From NCBI RefSeq assembly GCF_013359935.1, contig NZ_JABMCB010000187.1, forward strand, positions 1 through 64,000: a stretch of 64,000 bases of DNA. Reading direction: 5' to 3'. A program made the translations under genes and the position numbers. Below, one piece after another: positions 1 to 5,989 of this stretch. The notes beneath the pieces are model-generated. The model made no database searches. It had not been told where the DNA came from and saw only the letters and a list, made by a program, of their open reading frames with translations. The DNA is from Paenibacillus xylanilyticus (GTDB taxonomy: Bacteria > Bacillota > Bacilli > Paenibacillales > Paenibacillaceae). The first letter of the stretch is position 1; every line of letters begins with the position of its first letter.

Positions 1-21
1 GGGTTTACTAACTATAATGTA
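1..21 (-). repeat. TnsB-type end repeat, site 3 (cut by window edge)
   Basis: The minus strand reads ACATTATAGTTAGTAAA, matching the core of sites 1 and 2 at a 42-bp distance from site 2. The window edge cuts the last base or so. Confidence 0.6.
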
Positions 22-41
22 ACTTTTAATTATGGAATAAT

Positions 42-63
42 TTCATTTACCAATTATAATGTC
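42..63 (-). repeat. TnsB-type end repeat, site 2
   Basis: This site reads GACATTATAATTGGTAAATG-AA on the minus strand. It differs from site 1 at only two positions and starts 70 bp further inward. Confidence 0.7.
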
Positions 64-111
64 AATTGAATTTATGTCAGAATGCTGAAAAAGCTTGATA
101 ATACACGTTTT

Positions 112-133
112 TTCATTTACCAACTATAACGTC
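112..133 (-). repeat. TnsB-type end repeat, site 1 (terminal)
   Basis: This 22-bp site reads GACGTTATAGTTGGTAAATG-AA on the minus strand, 8 bp inside the presumed transposon terminus. It is nearly identical to the copy at 42-63. Confidence 0.72.
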
Positions 134-140
134 ACTGAAC

Positions 141-611
141 ATGACCCTGCCTAGAGATTACACAGAGGCTTGGGAGATCGAAGTGGTTATCCTCGATATC
201 TGTACAGAAGTGTGCAGAAGAGCCCGTAAAAAGGGACTGATGGGTAGTGTTGTATCCGTAAGTGTGTCTGGAGCGGATTTCGACCACCCAACTGGTTTTC
301 ACAGGCAGGTTAAACTGTCTGATCCTACTAACATAACCGTTGATGTGTGCAAGATAGCGAAACGCATCTTCCATCAACACTGGGATGGGCAACCTGTGCG
401 ACGTGTAGGCGTGTCCCTTTCTCAATTATCCAGCGCGGATACATATCAACTATCTTTTTTTGATGATCAGGAGCAGAAACGGGCCATTGATCAGGTGATG
501 GACGACATTAAGGATCGATTTGGCGACATTGCCATTTTACGAGCGAGCTCCATTACGGCTGCTGGTCAAGCGATCGATAGAGCATCTAAAATTGGGGGGC
601 ATTACAAATGA
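141..611 (+). pseudogene. UvrX/DinB-type Y-family DNA polymerase, C-terminal fragment
   Basis: The 156 residues match the end of Bacillus-type UvrX (YqjW) translesion polymerases, normally about 410 residues. The fragment begins at the LPRDY motif and carries the conserved block with GADFDHPTGFHRQ, that is, the little-finger (IMS_C) DNA-contacting domain and the tail. The palm and fingers with the catalytic Asp/Glu residues are absent. In the same frame a stop (99-101) lies just upstream in transposon sequence, so the ATG at 141 is created at the junction and has no ribosome site. The fragment cannot polymerise DNA. It overlaps the YolD-like gene by 4 bp (ATGA), the usual UvrX-YolD arrangement. 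Confidence 0.85.
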
Positions 612-973
612 GCAAAAAACTTGAGGCCAATGGATTATGGGAATCGAGCCGCATGATGCTTCCACAACATAAAGAACGAATTATACAGCATCGTACTCAA
701 ATTCATTATCAAGCGAAACCACTGATTCATGAAGATGAGTGGGAGATGATTGCTCAAAATGTAGATATGTCGCTTAACTATACGCTGCAAGCCACCATTG
801 AAGTGTTTAATGAGTCGGGCAATCGGTATATACACGGGATCGTCACTTCAGTCAGTACCTTTGGAAAGAAAATCAAAATTGAAATGGAGCATGGATTTGA
901 ATGGGTCGATTTTGATCAATTGGTCACTGTTAAGCTTGAAGAAGGAGGAGTGTATGGTGAGACAGACTTCTGA
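608..973 (+). CDS. YolD-like protein
   Basis: This 121-residue protein has the family hallmark LWESSRMMLPQHKE near the N-terminus and a C-terminal half ending in a hydrophobic-acidic EMEHGFEWVDFDQLV segment, as in YolD-like proteins (PF08863). The family is encoded beside Y-family polymerases in Firmicutes and prophages and has been proposed to be a UmuD-like partner in translesion synthesis; its biochemistry is poorly known. Here it starts inside the stop of the truncated polymerase (ATGA), so translation was probably coupled. Because the polymerase upstream is destroyed, the gene is likely an orphan without its own promoter unless the transposon end supplies one. Confidence 0.8.
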   Translation: MSKKLEANGLWESSRMMLPQHKERIIQHRTQIHYQAKPLIHEDEWEMIAQNVDMSLNYTLQATIEVFNESGNRYIHGIVTSVSTFGKKIKIEMEHGFEWVDFDQLVTVKLEEGGVYGETDF

Positions 974-1325
974 AGAACTTGCACTTGTGAAGAGGCTGGT
1001 AGAGCTCCCCTATCTTTTAGGTGCTCTGGAGGTAGATAAGCATAAAATATACGCTTCAAACTTTAAGATGAAATCTGTGTATGTTGACTACTTGGACGGT
1101 ACCCAAAAGAAAATTGCTTTAGAGATGTACAAATCGAAACAACGTTTAAAGGAGCACCATATAAAAATCATTGATGAAAAGAGATCCGAGCTGAGTTTAA
1201 CGGTAAATTATTCGGTAAGAGGTTACATTCATAAAATGACACTATTGTGGAGCAAAGTGAAAGTCGATGTAACCTTAATGCTTACTGAACATATGAACGT
1301 TGATATTACGGATTTGCCCAAATAA
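954..1325 (+). CDS. Small unknown protein downstream of YolD-like gene
   Basis: The protein has 123 residues from the ATG at 954, chosen because GAAGGAGGAG lies 4-13 bases upstream; a longer reading from 798 would lie inside the YolD-like gene and has no ribosome site. It overlaps the YolD-like gene by 20 bp. The sequence is basic and charged, without membrane segment or signal peptide. I do not recognise a family. Its position suggests it belongs to the polymerase-YolD operon. A decayed second copy of its middle part lies at about 3198-3262, so the gene has been duplicated in this region. Confidence 0.65.
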   Translation: MVRQTSEELALVKRLVELPYLLGALEVDKHKIYASNFKMKSVYVDYLDGTQKKIALEMYKSKQRLKEHHIKIIDEKRSELSLTVNYSVRGYIHKMTLLWSKVKVDVTLMLTEHMNVDITDLPK

Positions 1326-1376
1326 ACATAGAGTTAGAGCAGAATATGGAAGCATTTAGGAAGAGATTGAATTTTT

Positions 1377-1412
1377 AACCGCTAATCCTAAAGGTGAGAT
1401 TAGCGGTTCTTT
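1377..1412 (+). terminator. Rho-independent terminator of the polymerase-YolD operon
   Basis: AACCGCTAATC at 1377-1387 pairs perfectly with GATTAGCGGTT at 1398-1408, followed by CTTTGT. It lies about 50 bp after the last gene of the operon. Confidence 0.8.
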
Positions 1413-1575
1413 GTAATAAAAAGAGTGTAGAGAACAGCAAATTAACATTAACAATGGAACAATGTTTTTGTCCTCAGATATTTGGCGTTTTTTTGTATTA
1501 AAATCGTCTGTAGAAAAACAAACTATTTATATTGCTTGGAGAATCACAGGATTGATTATGCTAAAATCATCATAC

Positions 1576-1622
1576 ATTAGTAGACCTCTTGTTTCGCTGA
1601 AGCGGACAAGGGGTCTACTAAT
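1576..1622. repeat. 47-nt near-perfect palindrome
   Basis: ATTAGTAGACCTCTTGT (1576-1592) pairs along its full 17 nt, with one G-U pair, with ACAAGGGGTCTACTAAT (1606-1622). CGCT/AGCG inside the loop extends the stem. No T tract follows on either strand, so this is not a classical terminator. It could be a processed RNA hairpin or a small mobile palindrome. Confidence 0.6.
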
Positions 1623-1723
1623 TGCAATATTGAATCTTAATTAAAAAGGTTAATAGTAAATAAGCGGGTTGGCATCGTTGAACATTGAATTTGTTGAATA
1701 TGACTATATCAGCCGGTTAGTAC

Positions 1724-2454
1724 TTATTGATAAGAACCTTTGCCATCAGTAAAAGTAACTGCTATTCCGTAACGATCGTCAATATGATCTCCAATTTTAA
1801 CCCTCAAGTCCATAGTTTTAGCTGATACACCACTGAAACTGGTATGCTTATAAGTTAAATGGGCTTCAGCAGGAATACTTTTACTCCTAATTTCAGTAAG
1901 TCTATCAATTACCAATTTTTCTTCAGAATAAACTCCCATAATGGAATGAATGGAGGTGCCCGACACACCAGTAATATAGCTACTACCGATGTGCGTGTCT
2001 ATGAATGCAGAGGTATTGAAACTTGCTGTCCCAAAGACACTTGTTCCTTCAACCTTGAAATATAAGGATGCTCCAGTTGAAGCAGTAGAGAAATCTGTAG
2101 GTTCCATTACTAATCGTAATTTCTTATATGAACCATCCTCAAATTTCTGGTGTATCGTTGGATTTTCAGAAGTGACCGTCAAACTTCCGTTGTTATTCGA
2201 ATCTGATGTTGTAAAAGCAGTTGAATTAGGTTTATCAGCATCTAGTATTTCTCCATTTTTTAATTTGTTAATTACACTATTAATATCATCCTGTGAGGAC
2301 CCATCTTCTCTCATGTGCTCAGCAATTTTTTGGTAATCCTCTTCTGAGAAGCTAGCAGAGGCACTGGAATAAGACGAAGGGTAAACGAGCGTACCCAGTA
2401 TGAAAAGAATAAGAGCTAAAGATATCGTTCTAAAAGCTGGAATCTGTTAATCAA
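1724..2454 (-). pseudogene. Unknown secreted protein with apparent frameshift in its signal peptide
   Basis: The main reading frame (196 residues from an internal Met at 2314) continues open upstream for another 40-odd codons, giving ISLALILFILGTLVYPSS then SYSSASASFSEEDY, clearly a signal-peptide core and cleavage region. That frame then meets a stop at 2447-2449 without an ATG, GTG or TTG. A strong ribosome site (GGGAGGT, 2462-2468) sits 7 bases from a TTG at 2454, but that TTG is in a different frame. One missing base near 2444-2448 would join them as M-I-N-K-I-P-A-F-R-T-I-S-L. The mature part is rich in Ser, Thr, Asp and Gly and I do not recognise a family. Either a recent frameshift, a sequencing error, or a non-standard start. 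Confidence 0.55.
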
Positions 2455-2532
2455 ATTTATTACCTCCCAAAATTTAGTATGAACCGAGTAGAGCATTGTA
2501 AAAATTTAGTGCAAGTTAGGAGGTTAGCAAAT

Positions 2533-2742
2533 ATGTACCTTTTTATTTCTTTTTTATTCGCGACTTTGATCTCTGGATTTCTAGGTTTTATGGTCTATAA
2601 ATTTTCTAACATAAAAATCGGCACCGTTGTGACAATAATAACCTCGATCTTTATAGCGTATATTTTTACAGATTTTTATGCCTTTATTGGGGTTATAGGA
2701 GGATTATTGTTATATTTCTTATTAATTAAGTTTTCAAAATAA
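2533..2742 (+). CDS. Small membrane protein
   Basis: The 69-residue protein starts at ATG 2533, 8 bases after a perfect AGGAGGT (2518-2524); a longer reading from 2479 has no ribosome site. The sequence is almost entirely hydrophobic, with two or three membrane segments (about residues 2-21, 28-47 and 50-66) and a short basic end, KFSK. There is no recognisable family. It is divergent from the frameshifted secreted protein, with which it may once have shared a control region. It could be a small stress or immunity-type membrane protein, but nothing in the sequence proves that. Confidence 0.6.
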   Translation: MYLFISFLFATLISGFLGFMVYKFSNIKIGTVVTIITSIFIAYIFTDFYAFIGVIGGLLLYFLLIKFSK

Positions 2743-2748
2743 AATCAT

Positions 2749-2898
2749 TTATTCATTTAGCTTGCCTGATCTTGATAATTTGCCCGGATTTAGAAAAGAT
2801 ACATTCTTCAATTGAGATCCATTCACGATTAGGATAAAATTGTAGTCATATTGCAAGTCCATTTCTTCATTGTTTTCATATGTGACATATACATACAA
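2749..2898 (-). pseudogene. Coding remnant of an unknown protein
   Basis: The minus strand is open for about 50 codons ending at 2749, with protein-like content (for example DLQYDYNFILIVNGSQ and ending SRSGKLNE). A TTG at 2898 is the only start nearby and lacks a clear ribosome site; the frame stays open further upstream. It is probably the C-terminal end of a lost gene. Confidence 0.35.
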
Positions 2899-2980
2899 TT
2901 GTATGATGATGTTAACCTTCTTTTTTTGGAAACGTGGAAACGATGTAAGAAAACAAAATTTTATTATAGAGTTTAATTAA

Positions 2981-3095
2981 CCAAAAAGCCGCGAAAACTG
3001 GTATTATCCCCTTTTAGTTGAAATGAGAAAAAGACATTTACTGTCTACTCTACTTGACAGGGTTATGACCAAACCTGCGGCTTTTTATTTGGGAT
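2981..3095. mobile_element. Possible IS3-family end remnant
   Basis: GTCTACTCTACTTGACAGGG near 3043-3062 resembles the non-coding tail after the transposase in IS3/IS150-type elements. It is enclosed by CCAAAAAGCCGC (2981-2992) and GCGGCTTTTT (3077-3086), an inverted pair. No transposase coding remains here. The assignment is tentative. Confidence 0.35.
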
Positions 3096-3197
3096 CCCGT
3101 CGGATTTCACTGTACTTGTAAACAAATCAGGACTACTTGATCCGTTGATGTTCATTTTTAGCAAGTGTTTTGAGGAAAAGCGCAAGCTACCCAAGTA

Positions 3198-3262
3198 TTG
3201 GCTTAAAGGAACATCATATTAAAATCATTGATGAAAGATCTGAGTTGAGTCTGAGAGTTAGA
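3198..3262 (+). pseudogene. Decayed copy of the middle of the gene at 954-1325
   Basis: The stretch from TTAAAGGAACATCATATTAA through GATGAAAGATCTGAGTTGAG closely matches 1146-1196 within the unknown gene (same order, about four in five bases identical, one 3-base gap). No start or stop of the original gene survives. Flanking sequence does not match. Confidence 0.6.
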
Positions 3263-3339
3263 GGAAGAATACCGTATATAACTGCATAGGGTGGATATAA
3301 TATAGTTATAACCCTTGTTTTCTTCTCCCAGATAGGTAA

Positions 3340-3374
3340 ACCGACCTTCGAAGTTGAAGGGTCGGTATTTTTTG
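3340..3374 (+). terminator. Rho-independent terminator
   Basis: ACCGACCTTC pairs with GAAGGGTCGGT across a short loop, followed by ATTTTTTG. No intact gene precedes it, so it is probably left over from the decayed genes here. Confidence 0.6.
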
Positions 3375-3807
3375 TCTATATGTTAAAACATAAACTTAGA
3401 AGAAAAGAAGAGTATAGAGACATTACGAACTATAATTAACTGTTTGCTTAGGTCGGTGAACAACGGACCTCTTTTACAAAAATTAGCTTTTGAACTTCAA
3501 AAGATATGGATAAAGTCCGTGACAATATAAGTGGAGCTTTTGAAAAGCCTATAGAGGAAAAAAATAATGGATATATTTCGATTATCGATAGGCATACCTA
3601 GAAGATGGAGTACTAACTAATAATCCAAACTTAGCTCTATTTATGCTCAATATCATGTTCTATAAAGCTGCTATCTAGCGGCTTGTTTTTGTTTTCAGTT
3701 GCTAATAGAAAGCAGATCCTAACTTGGTATATTTGCCTCCCCTTAGATTATGAGACAGTACATATCCGATACAGGAATCTTTAATGAATGAATCTTCTTC
3801 AAGTCAG
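3375..3807. other. Intergenic stretch with only short open frames
   Basis: Apart from the hairpin at 3664-3691 there is one 31-codon frame (3506-3601, plus) with plausible protein-like content but no ribosome site. I see no gene here; it appears to be degraded accessory DNA. Confidence 0.5.
3664..3691 (+). terminator. Short hairpin with T tract
   Basis: AAGCTGC and GCGGCTT pair (one mismatch) and are followed by GTTTTTG. No intact gene lies upstream. Confidence 0.4.
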
Positions 3808-3851
3808 TAAAAAAAGAGATGATATCTCAGAATAACAGGTATCATCTCTTA
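3808..3851 (-). terminator. Terminator of the sigma / anti-sigma operon
   Basis: On the minus strand AAGAGATGATA pairs with TATCATCTCTT and is followed by TTTTTTAC. It lies about 55 bp beyond the anti-sigma stop codon. Confidence 0.8.
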
Positions 3852-3904
3852 CTTGAATGGATCATAACCGCACTATGAGATAAGTCAACCGCCCAATTGC
3901 TATC

Positions 3905-4957
3905 TCAATCCCAGTTCCAGACCTCTACACGGCTCAATTGGAAATGATGGAATTCAGCTAACTTTGTAAGTTTCTCCAACTCTCTCACGGGACCTGTAAC
4001 AACTGCGCCATATACTTGAACTCCATTCTTCTCTAAATAAGCAAGGCGCTGTTTATCTTGTGCAGCACCATTGTATTCAAGATGATTAATCATCCATTTT
4101 AGTTCAGTCAACATGGCCTCAACCTGATCCTGCATCTGTCCTGCATCGTCTGGGATAAAGTAATTAAACCATCTTGCTCCATTCTCATGAAATTCATAAA
4201 GAGGTTTAAGGCTAAGATGTGGAACATTATAATCGTACATACCTGCCCGTGAATAGGAAGCATCAGGCTGGGTGAATTCGCCAGAATAAATCGGCATAGC
4301 AGTCACCGCAACATCGTAGTCTGAAAGAAGCTTCATCAGTTGACCGGGAGACGCCAGGTTTTTCAAGGATAATGACATCTCTGCGACATGTCCATCATCA
4401 ATTTCAGCTAGCCGTTTGAGGCTGCTATTTTCCTCAGAGTCATTATGATCAGATTTACCTTCGACAAGTGAGTAAGGGAGATAGAAGGGCCCTGGGTTAT
4501 TGCCATTCATATACGCTCCTGTATTGGTAATAGAATAGGTGAACTTACCGGTTATACTGAGTTTAGCCTGAATCTCACCTGTGATTACCTCCCATGAACC
4601 CACATGTCGATATATTTTCAAATTAGCTTTTTGAGTTAAAAAAGGGGTTACTTCAAAAGGTTCAGCAGATATTCTTTTCTCTACACGAAGTCCGTCACCG
4701 TGCATTTCAACAACAGATATAATGGAACGCATGAAATGGTTACGTACCTTTGATTGATCAAAATAGATATGGAGAGCTGAGACGTAAATGTGATAGACCA
4801 AAAAAACTAGAAAAAGCGCTCCTCCTGCATTAAGGAAAAATTTCCATCTTGTTTTCCATACCATTCGTCTAAACTGCTGATGACCCCATTCAGGACGCTG
4901 ATGCTCAAAATCATCTTCCTGAAATACACGTTCCTCATCATGTGGTATTTTAGACAT
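3905..4957 (-). CDS. Membrane anti-sigma factor with sigma-regulator N and C domains
   Basis: The protein has about 350 residues: a cytoplasmic N-terminal part (1-40), a single membrane helix (about 42-64, GGALFLVFLVYHIYVSALHI), then a large outside domain. Length and layout fit the Sigma_reg_N/Sigma_reg_C family exemplified by B. subtilis YhdL, the anti-sigma-M factor. It would hold the neighbouring ECF sigma at the membrane until an envelope signal releases it. I chose ATG 4957 because AAAGGAG lies 10 bases upstream; a TTG two codons earlier is possible. Only two bases separate it from the sigma stop, so the two are translationally coupled. Confidence 0.8.
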   Translation of the reverse strand: MSKIPHDEERVFQEDDFEHQRPEWGHQQFRRMVWKTRWKFFLNAGGALFLVFLVYHIYVSALHIYFDQSKVRNHFMRSIISVVEMHGDGLRVEKRISAEPFEVTPFLTQKANLKIYRHVGSWEVITGEIQAKLSITGKFTYSITNTGAYMNGNNPGPFYLPYSLVEGKSDHNDSEENSSLKRLAEIDDGHVAEMSLSLKNLASPGQLMKLLSDYDVAVTAMPIYSGEFTQPDASYSRAGMYDYNVPHLSLKPLYEFHENGARWFNYFIPDDAGQMQDQVEAMLTELKWMINHLEYNGAAQDKQRLAYLEKNGVQVYGAVVTGPVRELEKLTKLAEFHHFQLSRVEVWNWD

Positions 4958-4959
4958 AC

Positions 4960-5469
4960 TCAAACGTCTCCTTTCATTTGAAGCATCTCTGCTTTGAATC
5001 GTTCTCTGGCACGAAAAAGAGTGACCTTAACCTGATTCATATTCATATCCAGAATCTCGCAAAGTTCCTTATAAGATAACTCGTTCATTTCTCGCAGTAA
5101 CAAGATGGTACGATATTGTTCGGGCAGTTTCTTCATCACTTGTTGAATACGAATAGTATGTTCACGAGCAGTCAGTACTTCCTCAGGAGTCCGATATGTA
5201 TTTTCTACGCCTTGCTTCTCCAACTCTTGATTCATTTGCTTTTCTCCACGATATTTACGATACCAATCGATAAATAAATGACGGGCTACTTTATACAACC
5301 AGGCTCTGGCATAATCTGCATGCTGGGCTTTCATGGAAACCATAGCTCTGTAAAAGGTTTCTTGAACTAACTCCTCAGCTGTCTCCGGTGATCCACACAT
5401 TCGGTATAGATAGAGATACAGGGAGGATTGGTACTGCTTGAATAGTTCGGTATATAGATCACTCCTCAT
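4960..5469 (-). CDS. ECF-type RNA polymerase sigma factor
   Basis: This 169-residue protein has sigma region 2 (about 8-75, with ETAEELVQETFYRAM and ARAWLYKVARHLFIDWYRK) and sigma region 4 (about 105-160, LPEQYRTILLLREMNELSYK and a helix-turn-helix ending VKVTLFRARERF). It directs RNA polymerase to envelope-stress type promoters. The start at 5469 is chosen because AAGGAGGAGGAAA sits just upstream and because a good ECF promoter (5497-5524) would start transcription near 5490, inside the longer reading from 5562. The anti-sigma gene follows two bases later. Closest described relatives are SigM-like factors with YhdL-type partners. Confidence 0.88.
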   Translation of the reverse strand: MRSDLYTELFKQYQSSLYLYLYRMCGSPETAEELVQETFYRAMVSMKAQHADYARAWLYKVARHLFIDWYRKYRGEKQMNQELEKQGVENTYRTPEEVLTAREHTIRIQQVMKKLPEQYRTILLLREMNELSYKELCEILDMNMNQVKVTLFRARERFKAEMLQMKGDV

Positions 5470-5496
5470 TTCAAGTTTCCTCCTCCTTCTCTTTAG

Positions 5497-5524
5497 ACAA
5501 CGAGGCAGGTTGAATAATGTTACA
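5497..5524 (-). promoter_or_regulatory. ECF-type (autoregulatory) promoter
   Basis: On the minus strand TGTAAC, 16 bp, then CGTTGT. This fits the AAC / CGT signature of extracytoplasmic sigma promoters (SigM, SigW class). It is placed to start transcription about 20 bases before the sigma gene's ATG. Confidence 0.65.
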
Positions 5525-5719
5525 GTGAAATTAAAATTTGTGAGAGAATAATTAGAATACATATATCATTTTGGAGATTTCCATTCGTGAAATAGAAGCA
5601 TTTTGTCCATTACACGCAAAGAGGTATATTTATAGAAATGACTCCAATGTAGGGGAAAGTGAAAGTAGAGGTGATCTTAATCTCACTGAACTTATCAACG
5701 AAGATATATAGCATTGTGA
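5525..5719. other. Intergenic, nothing recognised
   Basis: AT-rich sequence between the ECF promoter and the transposase remnant. No ORF with a ribosome site, hairpin or promoter stands out. Confidence 0.5.
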
Positions 5720-5899
5720 AAGTCAGAGTTTCTTTATCTTCATGAGTATGAAAGTGTAGAACATTTCAAGAAAGAACTAGCACGATACATGGTTCACTAC
5801 AATCACAAACGTATCAAGTCAAAATGAAAAGGCATGAGCCCGGTACAATACCGAGAACATGCCAAACAAGTTGATAAAAAAAATATTTGTATAACTTAA
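5720..5899 (+). pseudogene. IS3-family (IS150-like) transposase, C-terminal remnant
   Basis: The frame reads KSEFLYLHEYESVEHF, then a YNHKRIK core, then GMSPVQYREHAKQ, the conserved tail of OrfB (DDE integrase) of IS3/IS150 elements. An in-frame TGA stop at 5824-5826 replaces the residue between SK and KG where the family has Leu, and another stop precedes the fragment, so it is dead. The catalytic DDE residues lie in the lost part, except that this segment follows the last Glu. No matching left end was found nearby. Confidence 0.75.
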
Positions 5900-5989
5900 G
5901 GGGGCAGTTCCAAGATTGGCTGCTTTAGGTGCGATCAACTTGAATAATTCAGATGTTGATGCAATAGCAGCTCAACGGTTCAAGGCTTA
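5900..5989 (+). other. Short coding-like scrap after the IS remnant
   Basis: GGGGGCAGTTCC after the transposase stop resembles an IS3-type end. Beyond it a frame reads RLAALGAINLNNSDVDAIAA to a stop at 5987-5989, overlapping the end of the convergent arabinanase gene by a few codons. There is no start codon or ribosome site. It may be the tail of a gene interrupted by the insertion. Confidence 0.3.

Larger units (their letters stand above)
1..141. mobile_element. End of a Tn7-like transposon (probably the left end)
   Basis: Read on the minus strand from 141 inward, the sequence starts TGTTCAGT (8 bp) followed by a 22-bp site GACGTTATAGTTGGTAAATG-AA. From memory, Tn7 itself ends TGTGGGCG followed by GACAAAATAGTTGGGAACTG-GG, the same 8-bp terminus plus TnsB-binding-site plan with a shared GAC-N3-ATAGTTGG core. 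Two further copies lie inward, spaced 42 and 70 bp apart; widely spaced sites are typical of the Tn7 left end, where the right end is dense. The terminus falls exactly where homology to a polymerase gene begins, so 142-146 (tgacc) would be the 5-bp target duplication. The body of the element lies before the window. Family assignment rests on ends only, as no tns gene is visible. Confidence 0.72.

Noticed and set aside
1-141. CRISPR array
   Set aside because: Repeat spacing is irregular (42 and 70 bp) and the sites match transposon-end design instead.
798-953. Upstream extension of the small gene at 954
   Set aside because: It overlaps the YolD-like gene in another frame and has no ribosome site; GAAGGAGGAG supports 954.
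1462-1644. 60-codon ORF
   Set aside because: It runs through the palindrome at 1576-1622, lacks a ribosome site and has no protein-like pattern.
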